From NCBI GenBank assembly GCA_045587545.1, contig JAZNCN010000014.1, positions 1 through 22,514 of the forward strand: a DNA stretch of 22,514 bases, written 5' to 3'. Positions 7,615-13,413 of the stretch are shown piece after piece. Within the stretch, counting starts at the first letter, position 1. Each line of letters starts with the position of its first letter. The position numbers and the translations under genes are program-made. The stretch is from Caccoplasma_A sp045587545 (GTDB lineage Bacteria > Bacteroidota > Bacteroidia > Bacteroidales > G3-4614). The notes beneath the pieces were generated by a model. It saw only the letters and a program-made list of their open reading frames with translations. It was not told the DNA's origin and did no database searches.

Positions 7615-7786
7615 CATAAATAGTTAGTTGTTGTTAAGCATGCAAATTAATGTACTTCTTCCATCTGTTGGCGTACTAACAAGAAAGTACGATAAAATAG
7701 GGAAAGAGTACGTTTGCTGCCTAACTTTGAAAATTAATAACACAACATATTAATTCAAAGGACACCCTCGGGACGTCCTTTTTTTG
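7584..7786 (+). ncRNA. Structured leader or small RNA upstream of guaA (candidate)
   Basis: Between a promoter and a terminator lies a stretch that folds by eye into a long rod. Helix 1 pairs 7633-7646 with 7713-7725 (one bulge, one mismatch). Helix 2 pairs 7652-7662 with 7701-7711 (one mismatch). A symmetric 9 x 9 internal loop (7663-7671, 7692-7700) leads to apical helix 7672-7677/7686-7691 with loop AACAAGAA. A second hairpin pairs 7725-7739 with 7748-7760 (two-base bulge), and its 3' arm shares AAAG (7757-7760) with the final terminator. A rod with a central bubble, own promoter and own terminator recalls 6S RNA. Location 36 bp before guaA would also fit an attenuator or riboswitch. Neither is proven. 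Confidence 0.4.
7757..7786 (+). terminator. Terminator between the leader RNA and guaA
   Basis: AAAGGAC (7757-7763) pairs with GTCCTTT (7775-7781) around an 11-nt loop, running into a seven-T tract. It stands only 36 bp before the guaA ATG, so either guaA depends on read-through or it has an undetected promoter in the 36 bp. Confidence 0.7.
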
Positions 7787-7821
7787 TTTACTGAAAATAA
7801 CTTTTAAAATTAAATAGTTTT

Positions 7822-9129
7822 ATGAAACAAGACATGATTGTTATTCTGGACTTGGGTAGCCACGAAAACACAGTTTTAGCAAGAGCTATCCGTGCATTAG
7901 GAGTATATAGCGAAATATATCCTCACGATATCACAGCAGCGGAACTTAAGGCTCTTCCCAATGTTAAAGGAATTATTATAAACGGAGGACCTAACAATGT
8001 AATTGACGGAGTAGAGATAGATGTATTACCTGAAATATATGAAGCAGGTTTCCCTGTAATGTCTGCAGGACACGATAAAGCTTTATGCTCTATAAAACTT
8101 GCTCAATTTACAGATGACGAAGAGGCTATAAAAGAGGCTGTAAAAGATTTTGTATTCGGTACTTGTAAAGCTGAAACAAATTGGAATATGACAAACTTTG
8201 TCAATGACCAAATAGAGTTAATACGCCGTCAAGTAGGGGATAAGAAAGTTCTTTTAGCTCTATCAGGAGGAGTTGACAGTTCAGTAGTTGCAGCACTATT
8301 ACTAAAAGCAATTGGCAACAACTTAGTTTGCGTACACGTAAATCACGGATTAATGCGTAAAGGCGAATCAGAAGCAGTAGTTGAAATATTCCGCAACCAA
8401 TTAAATGCAAACTTAATATATGTAGATGCAACAGAGCGTTTCTTGACAAAATTAGAGAATGTTGCAGATCCTGAAGAGAAACGTAAAATAATAGGAGGGG
8501 AGTTTATCAGAGTATTTGAAGAAGAAGCTCGTAAACTCGACGGAATTGATTACTTAGGACAAGGGACAATATATCCCGATATCGTTGAGAGTGGAACAAA
8601 AACAGCTAAAATGGTAAAATCTCACCACAATGTAGGAGGTCTACCTGAAGACTTGCAATTTGAATTAGTAGAACCATTACGTCAACTATTCAAAGATGAA
8701 GTACGTGCATGTGGATTAGAGCTTGGCTTGCCATACGACATGGTATATCGTCAACCATTCCCAGGACCAGGTCTTGGAGTACGTTGTTTAGGAGCAATAA
8801 CACGCGACCGTTTAGAGGCTCTACGCGAGAGTGATGCAATACTACGCGAGGAGTTTAAAATTGCAGGACTTGACAAAACCGTATGGCAATACTTTACAAT
8901 AGTACCAGATTTTAAATCGGTAGGAGTACGCAACAATGCGCGATCATACGATTGGCCTGTAATAATACGCGCCGTAAACACAATAGATGCAATGACGGCA
9001 ACAATAGAATTAATAGATTGGCCAATACTACAAAAAATAGCAGACAGGATTTTGAAAGAGGTACCCAACATCAACCGAGTATGTTACGACCTCTCACCAA
9101 AACCAAGTGCCACTATTGAATGGGAGTAA
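7822..9129 (+). CDS. guaA: GMP synthase with a shortened, apparently inactive glutaminase domain
   Basis: The 435-residue protein is shorter than usual GuaA (about 505-525). The ATP-pyrophosphatase half is intact: LALSGGVDSSVVAALL (P-loop 148-154), HVNHGLMRKGE, LGQGTIYPDIVES, VKSHHNVGGLP, and the dimerisation domain with RQPFPGPGLGVRCLG and the terminal KPSATIEWE. It makes GMP from XMP, ATP and ammonia. The N-terminal class I glutamine amidotransferase part is only about 115 residues. Where the family has P-V-L-G-I-C-Y-G, this protein has PVMSAGHD (78-85), so the nucleophile Cys is absent, and the region that should carry the catalytic His and Glu is missing. The frame is continuous, so this is not a frameshift. 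It probably uses free ammonia or a separate glutaminase, or it is a secondary GuaA copy. The ATPase half resembles clostridial GuaA more than the Bacteroides type I recall. Confidence 0.92.
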   Translation: MKQDMIVILDLGSHENTVLARAIRALGVYSEIYPHDITAAELKALPNVKGIIINGGPNNVIDGVEIDVLPEIYEAGFPVMSAGHDKALCSIKLAQFTDDEEAIKEAVKDFVFGTCKAETNWNMTNFVNDQIELIRRQVGDKKVLLALSGGVDSSVVAALLLKAIGNNLVCVHVNHGLMRKGESEAVVEIFRNQLNANLIYVDATERFLTKLENVADPEEKRKIIGGEFIRVFEEEARKLDGIDYLGQGTIYPDIVESGTKTAKMVKSHHNVGGLPEDLQFELVEPLRQLFKDEVRACGLELGLPYDMVYRQPFPGPGLGVRCLGAITRDRLEALRESDAILREEFKIAGLDKTVWQYFTIVPDFKSVGVRNNARSYDWPVIIRAVNTIDAMTATIELIDWPILQKIADRILKEVPNINRVCYDLSPKPSATIEWE

Positions 9130-9130
9130 A

Positions 9131-9159
9131 AAAAAGGAGCTAAAAAGCTCCTTTTTTTT
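9131..9159 (+). terminator. Terminator of guaA
   Basis: AAAAAGGAGCT (9131-9141) pairs with AGCTCCTTTTT (9146-9156) around loop AAAA, ending in an eight-T run. It starts immediately after the stop codon. Confidence 0.88.
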
Positions 9160-9160
9160 A

Positions 9161-9255
9161 CGACTATAGACAAAACGAGTAGCAAATGTCGCATGCAGTA
9201 CAGACGAAGTTTGTACACATGCGGATTGCGAATAACGAGTTTTGTTCAATGGGAG
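9161..9255 (+). repeat. Structured intergenic element, copy 1
   Basis: It starts CGACTATAGA and ends TCAATGGGAG, as does copy 2. Outer helix: 9170-9176 (ACAAAAC) with 9239-9245. Then GCAA 9182-9185 with TTGC 9226-9229, CGCATG 9190-9195 with CATGCG 9218-9223, and GTACA 9198-9202 with TGTAC 9212-9216, closing the loop GACGAAGTT (9203-9211). Orientation is arbitrary because no transcript is known. Sequence between conserved blocks differs from copy 2 but the pairing is kept. Confidence 0.75.
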
Positions 9256-9263
9256 AGTTTTTA

Positions 9264-9369
9264 CGACTACAGAGCAACCTTTTGAGCAGTTAGTCGCGTG
9301 TAGCACTGACGAAGATAGTGCCACACGGGGTGCGATTGCCAAAGGCAACAAAAGGTTGGTCAATGGGAG
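9264..9369 (+). repeat. Structured intergenic element, copy 2
   Basis: It starts CGACTACAGA 103 bp after copy 1 and ends TCAATGGGAG. Outer helix: CAACCTTTTG 9275-9284 with CAAAAGGTTG 9349-9358, a perfect 10 bp. Inner helix: CGTGT 9297-9301 with ACACG 9323-9327, and GCACT 9303-9307 with AGTGC 9317-9321, closing loop GACGAAGAT (9308-9316). An extra small hairpin, TTGCC-AAA-GGCAA, has its 3' arm near 9347. TTGCCC-ACA-GGGCAA (9370-9384) follows directly. Confidence 0.75.
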
Positions 9370-9406
9370 TTGCCCACAGGGCAAACATTAAACAATCAAC
9401 AACTTA

Positions 9407-9449
9407 CAACCGCTTCAACATTTCATTATGTTTAGGCGGTTGCTTTATT
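9407..9449 (+). terminator. Terminator-like hairpin after the structured elements
   Basis: CAACCGC (9407-9413) pairs with GCGGTTG (9436-9442), and inside it AACAT pairs with ATGTT. The tail CTTTATTTT is on the plus strand. It could end a non-coding transcript covering the two elements. Confidence 0.45.
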
Positions 9450-9471
9450 TTCACACCCTTCAGACCATTCT

Positions 9472-9499
9472 ACGACTACAGACAAAACGAGTAGCAAAT
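9472..9499 (+). repeat. Partial third copy of the element's left end
   Basis: CGACTACAGACAAAACGAGT and the following AGCAAATG match the first 28 bases of copy 1 with one difference (C for T), then the similarity stops at TTTTTACAAATATAG. None of the inner helices or the TCAATGGGAG end follows. Confidence 0.8.
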
Positions 9500-9527
9500 G
9501 TTTTTACAAATATAGAGGTAATTACAA

Positions 9528-9579
9528 AGCCTTAACTCAAGCGCAGGATAGCTGTAAAGTTATGCGCTTGGGTGGGGCT
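9528..9579. other. Stable hairpin of unknown role
   Basis: CAAGCGCA (9538-9545) pairs perfectly with TGCGCTTG (9563-9570), and outside it AGCC (9528-9531) pairs with GGCT (9576-9579). It directly follows the partial element copy and is not followed by a T-tract. The remaining bases to 9675 are AT-rich and show nothing I can name. Confidence 0.45.
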
Positions 9580-9673
9580 ATAGTAAAACCTATTTATTTA
9601 GGATAATAATAACATTAGAAATTCCTATTTAACATAATACTAATTATATAACAAATAAGGATAAAAATATGAA

Positions 9674-9704
9674 GGTAAAAAAACAGCCTCGATTGAGGCT
9701 GTTT
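9674..9704 (-). terminator. Terminator of the EF-hand membrane protein gene
   Basis: Perfect 10-bp stem, 9681-9690 (AAACAGCCTC) with 9695-9704, loop GATT. On the minus strand it runs into TTTTTTT, 29 bp after the stop codon. Confidence 0.85.
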
Positions 9705-9732
9705 AATATAGAAAAATATATAAAATAGTAAG

Positions 9733-12006
9733 TTATTTTATACTGTCTGTTACTTCTTCAACATTTACAACAATAGTTGAATCAGAATTCATTGTTGAAA
9801 TTTCTTCTTCAAGAATTACTTCTGTAGCTACAGGTTGATTATATCTTGGTAATGGCGAATTAAATCCTAACGATGCAAAAATATTAAAAAGCCATAGTCC
9901 TGCTAATACAACAGCTACAACAACAATTGAGATTGTCCATTTTTTCCAAGTTGACATTCCAGCTTTTTTATATGGGTCCTTAAGTTTTAATTTAGGGAAT
10001 TTAGCTGTGTCTGTAAGAGTTTCGCCAAATGGTATGCTAATTTTTGAAGAAGCATTTATAGCCCAACCATTAGCATTTAACAATGGTGCAATATTACGGC
10101 GACGTAACTTTAACCATGCCATAACCATTGCAGGACCTGATATTGCAAGCAAAATAGCAACAAATACAAGAAGTAGTTTCCACCATGATAATTCTGATAA
10201 TCCCTCAAATACACTTACCAATGCAGTACCAATCATTCCTAATGCCATTCCTATTGCTGCAAATATACCGGCAAATTTAGCTATATCAAATGGCGGTGCT
10301 GCAGCAGGTTTAGATCCGTCAGCAGCCGGAGTTGCCGGAACTGTTGTTGGGGCTGCATTGATTTTAGCAGTAGCATCTGCCATCATTTTGGCATCTTTAT
10401 CTGCGGCACTTTTACTTATTAGATTTTCAACGGCAGTTGCCATTCTGCGATATGGAGACCAAAATGCTTGAGCTATACTTATAGGATTATCAATTATTTT
10501 AGTAATTACAGCGTCCCATTCACCTCCTGCATTATCATAATAAATAGCATTTTTGCCTACAATAAGATTTCCTACCTCCCCTACTGTTATAGCTGCTACT
10601 ATTGGTAATTTAGCCGGCTTATTTTTAGCTGTACAATCACAATACACAAGGTACATTCCACTTGTAGCAGCCGTAGTATTATGCTTAGCCATATCAGAGA
10701 CTTTCATACAGAAACGACATTCACGTTGGTCAATAATAAGTCTTCCTGATTGGAATATTGCACTGACCTTTTTATCCTTATCATAAAAATCGTGAAGAGT
10801 TACAAAGTTTCTTACAAGTCTATAAAAATCTCTAAGGATATGCAAGAACTTATCAACCATTTCAATATTTTCAGCCTCTTCTTTTAGAGCAGCATCTTGT
10901 TCAACAAGCGACAAAAGTGCCTCTTTTTTATTTTGCTCAATAAATTTCTTTATAGTTTCAATACCGAGAGACTCTACCTCTACTCCACTCTTTGAATTTT
11001 TCCAATTAACATATTCAGCAAAACTTGCTCCAATTTCAGCCCAATCAGCTTCTGTCAAACTTTTTTTCTTTGCAAAAGCAATAGATTTTAAAGTTTTAAA
11101 TTGAGCATTCCATGCAGGATTTATAGGTGCTGCTAAATCTATTTCAAGCGATCCTGTTACCCTTGCAATCGGATATGATGCTATTTCTTCTGTTTTTCCT
11201 ATAAGGTTATCAGCGCTTATTGCTTCAATTCGAGAAGTTTGAACATCAAGAGTTGCAGTACTATCAGGAGAGAATGAAGCAAGTTTTGAACGCATAAAAA
11301 AGTCTTTAATTTTAGCATCTAAAGCATTATAAGCATCAATAGCTGCATCAGTCTTATCTCCATATGGAGCTTTAACTTCAGCCTCAAACCATGCAACATA
11401 ATCATTTAGTGTTTTATAAAAAGTTTCAATCTTTTCAGCATTAATACCTTGATCTCCACTTCTATCCAAAACTCCACCTAATGTTGCAATTGCAGCAGCT
11501 ATAACCGCTTTCTCATCAGCGTCATCAGTAGAATTATCTGTTATAATTCCATCACCATTAAAACGTGTTTTTGCAAATATTGCCGTAATATCAGTTGTAT
11601 CTGCAATAGATATTAGATCTGCCTCTTTACCTAAATTATTAAGAATTTGTTTAGCAGAAGCATACAATTTCTTTCCTATTTCATTCTCAACATTTATTTG
11701 TTCAAGATTAATATTATCTTTTCCTTCAAGTATAATATCAACATCTTTTAAAGCATTAGTTACCCATTTAGAGGTTGAGACTACATCATTAATACGTATT
11801 TTGCCATCTCCATCACAATCCATATAAGAAAGACTCTTCTCATCTATCTCCAATCCTTGAACCGGACACGATAAAACTGTCCACATTTTTGGATCAAGCT
11901 CTGAAAGATGAGCTATATCTTTTCCTGATTTGATTTTAACACGTGAAGAGCCTCCAATATTTTCAAACTCCCACTTATACTTTTTGTTTTTACCTATTAT
12001 CGCCAT
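9733..12006 (-). CDS. Large protein of unknown function with an EF-hand loop and three C-terminal membrane helices
   Basis: The 757-residue product was not assigned to a named family. Visible parts: a canonical calcium-binding EF-hand loop at 63-74 (DCDGDGKIRIND, with Asp1, Asp3, Asp5, Gly6, Ile8 and Asp12). Two degenerate similar loops lie near 149-162 (FNGDGIITD) and 181-192 (DRSGDQGIN). A helical, charged middle region spans about 195-410. Four cysteines in pairs (430/433 and 456/458, CRFC and CDC) may bind metal. An Ala-Pro linker lies at about 551-573, with hydrophobic helices at about 578-600, 608-632 and 690-712, and a short acidic tail. There is no N-terminal signal, so the large N-terminal part should be cytoplasmic and the C-terminus membrane-bound. 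The gene stands alone with its own promoter candidate and terminator. A role in calcium-responsive membrane function is only a guess. Confidence 0.85.
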   Translation of the reverse strand: MAIIGKNKKYKWEFENIGGSSRVKIKSGKDIAHLSELDPKMWTVLSCPVQGLEIDEKSLSYMDCDGDGKIRINDVVSTSKWVTNALKDVDIILEGKDNINLEQINVENEIGKKLYASAKQILNNLGKEADLISIADTTDITAIFAKTRFNGDGIITDNSTDDADEKAVIAAAIATLGGVLDRSGDQGINAEKIETFYKTLNDYVAWFEAEVKAPYGDKTDAAIDAYNALDAKIKDFFMRSKLASFSPDSTATLDVQTSRIEAISADNLIGKTEEIASYPIARVTGSLEIDLAAPINPAWNAQFKTLKSIAFAKKKSLTEADWAEIGASFAEYVNWKNSKSGVEVESLGIETIKKFIEQNKKEALLSLVEQDAALKEEAENIEMVDKFLHILRDFYRLVRNFVTLHDFYDKDKKVSAIFQSGRLIIDQRECRFCMKVSDMAKHNTTAATSGMYLVYCDCTAKNKPAKLPIVAAITVGEVGNLIVGKNAIYYDNAGGEWDAVITKIIDNPISIAQAFWSPYRRMATAVENLISKSAADKDAKMMADATAKINAAPTTVPATPAADGSKPAAAPPFDIAKFAGIFAAIGMALGMIGTALVSVFEGLSELSWWKLLLVFVAILLAISGPAMVMAWLKLRRRNIAPLLNANGWAINASSKISIPFGETLTDTAKFPKLKLKDPYKKAGMSTWKKWTISIVVVAVVLAGLWLFNIFASLGFNSPLPRYNQPVATEVILEEEISTMNSDSTIVVNVEEVTDSIK

Positions 12007-12037
12007 ATACTTATAAATATTTGTTTATTTTATTTTT

Positions 12038-12045
12038 CAAAAATA
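12038..12045 (-). promoter_or_regulatory. -7 promoter element of the EF-hand membrane protein gene
   Basis: Minus-strand TATTTTTG matches TAnnTTTG and lies 31 bp upstream of the ATG at 12006. No TTTG is seen at -33. Confidence 0.35.
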
Positions 12046-12098
12046 ATCATTTTTTCTGAAAAGGTTGATGTTTTAAATAATTAATAATTCTAAGTTAT

Positions 12099-12130
12099 AA
12101 AAAATGGGAGAAATACCTCAGGTATCTCCC
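12099..12130 (-). terminator. Terminator of the gyrA-TPR transcript
   Basis: GGGAGAAATACC (12106-12117) pairs with GGTATCTCCC (12121-12130) with one bulge and a 3-nt loop. Read on the minus strand it ends in ATTTTTT, 27 bp beyond the TPR gene stop. Confidence 0.8.
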
Positions 12131-12156
12131 CCATTCTAAATATTATTATGAAACAA

Positions 12157-13398
12157 TTATTCACCCATCATCTTCTCGATACGCTCTAAATTAGCACCAT
12201 CTTCAGCATTATAGTATATGTTTTTAAGATTATACATATAATTTGTCTCATATGGTTTTAATTCAAGAGCTTTTTCAAAATAAGGAGCAGCTACCATAAA
12301 TGCAGGTTTTACTTTCTCCTCACGAGCTTTTTTATATTCCTCATTATTTTGAATTTCGTTAGTTTCGTTACTTATTGTAATTGCCTTATTATAATATATA
12401 CGACCTAACTCTCCGTATGCATCAGCATATTCCGGATTAACCTCGATTGATTTATTCAAAGCTTCGATAGCTTTAGTTTCATTTTTCTCATCATAATATA
12501 GAGAACCTAACACTTTCCAGAACTCATAATCATTAGGATTTTCTACCAAAGCCTCTTCTATTAGAGAAATAGCTTCTGCTGTATTATTTTGACTAATATA
12601 TAAGTTTATCAAGCGAGGCATAAAAGCATAATCTTCGCCATTAGCTGCTGCACCGTATTTTTGAAGTCCCTCTTTGAAAGTCTTAGCTTGATTGACAGTA
12701 TCCTTTAATTGACCATAAGCATATGCAATATAGTTGTATATATCTAACCCATTATAGTCATCAGCTTTTGATTTCTCAAGAGCTGCAAGAGCTTGTTGAT
12801 AATTTCCTATTTGCAAAGCAACTACAGCTGCATAATAGCGACATTGCATATGCATTGAATCTTGACAATTAATTGCTGCCTCAGCCATAAAATCTTGACG
12901 GCACAACTCGTCCATAAGATTGAACATTGTATAAGCAGCCTCTTTGTTATCTTTATTTAGATAATAACCACCTCCATAATAGAAGTAATCCATATTATCC
13001 TTCAATGTTTGACGGATTTGCTTAGTGTATTTGGTACTAACCTTTCCTTTTTCATTAGGAATTTTTTCCAACTCAACCGCTTTTAAGAAATATTTATAAG
13101 CATCACCTAAAGCTGCATACATTCCTTCCTCATCAGCAGTTTGTCCATAAGCTTGCTTATCAGCTTCTGTTCTAAAAAATCTCATCTCAACCAAACCGGC
13201 AACAGCCCATGTTTTAGCTTGATTTGAAGTAGTAGGTTCAACCATTGCTGCTTGAATAGCTTGACGAGCCTCAGTGAAATTAGGTACCTCTTCCCAAGTA
13301 GCTTTATCAGCAATTGATACATTCTTCTTTTGTGCATATGCAGCAGTAACAACTATTGCCAATGCTGCGATTAAAAAGATTTTTTTCATCACTTTCAT
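12157..13398 (-). CDS. Exported tetratricopeptide-repeat protein
   Basis: The 413-residue protein (ATG 13398; an alternative ATG at 13389 gives MKKIFLIAALAIV) has a signal peptide ending near AYA-Q at 22-23. TPR motifs are visible in the C-terminal half: YQQALAALEKSKADDYNG, TAEAISLIEEALVENPND, YEFWKVLGSLYYDEKNETKAIEALNKSIEVNPEY, ADAYGELGRIYYNKAI, and AAPYFEKALELKPYE. TPR arrays act as protein-protein scaffolds, here in the periplasm or at the inner face of the outer membrane. It begins 15 bp after the gyrA stop and shares its transcript. I recall the same pairing in other Bacteroidales, but no functional link to gyrase is obvious. A partner cannot be predicted. Confidence 0.9.
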   Translation of the reverse strand: MKVMKKIFLIAALAIVVTAAYAQKKNVSIADKATWEEVPNFTEARQAIQAAMVEPTTSNQAKTWAVAGLVEMRFFRTEADKQAYGQTADEEGMYAALGDAYKYFLKAVELEKIPNEKGKVSTKYTKQIRQTLKDNMDYFYYGGGYYLNKDNKEAAYTMFNLMDELCRQDFMAEAAINCQDSMHMQCRYYAAVVALQIGNYQQALAALEKSKADDYNGLDIYNYIAYAYGQLKDTVNQAKTFKEGLQKYGAAANGEDYAFMPRLINLYISQNNTAEAISLIEEALVENPNDYEFWKVLGSLYYDEKNETKAIEALNKSIEVNPEYADAYGELGRIYYNKAITISNETNEIQNNEEYKKAREEKVKPAFMVAAPYFEKALELKPYETNYMYNLKNIYYNAEDGANLERIEKMMGE

Positions 13399-13413
13399 AT
13401 TTAAAAAATAATA

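Noticed and set aside
7709..7717. TACGTTTGC as a separate guaA promoter
   Set aside because: It matches the -7 consensus exactly, but no -33 TTTG is present and the bases are used in two helices of the leader RNA. Kept only as a possibility.
7822..9129. guaA as a frameshifted or truncated pseudogene
   Set aside because: The frame is continuous, the pyrophosphatase half keeps all its motifs, and the shortened N-terminal part joins smoothly, so an in-frame variant is more likely than decay.
9094..9384. Minus-strand open frame of 96 codons covering the guaA end and both structured elements
   Set aside because: The homologous blocks of the two elements are offset by 103, 105 and 114 bp, so they fall in different frames, and conservation follows base pairing rather than codons. 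It also overlaps the guaA 3' end and terminator.
9163..9584. Possible terminal inverted repeats ACTATAG (9163-9169) and CTATAGT (9578-9584) bounding a MITE
   Set aside because: Only seven bases match, no target-site duplication is seen, and such a short match is expected by chance in AT-rich DNA.
10007..10786. Plus-strand open frames opposite the EF-hand membrane protein gene
   Set aside because: Their translations are low-complexity Ala/Ile-rich mirrors of the Ala-rich linker and membrane helices, with no upstream signals.
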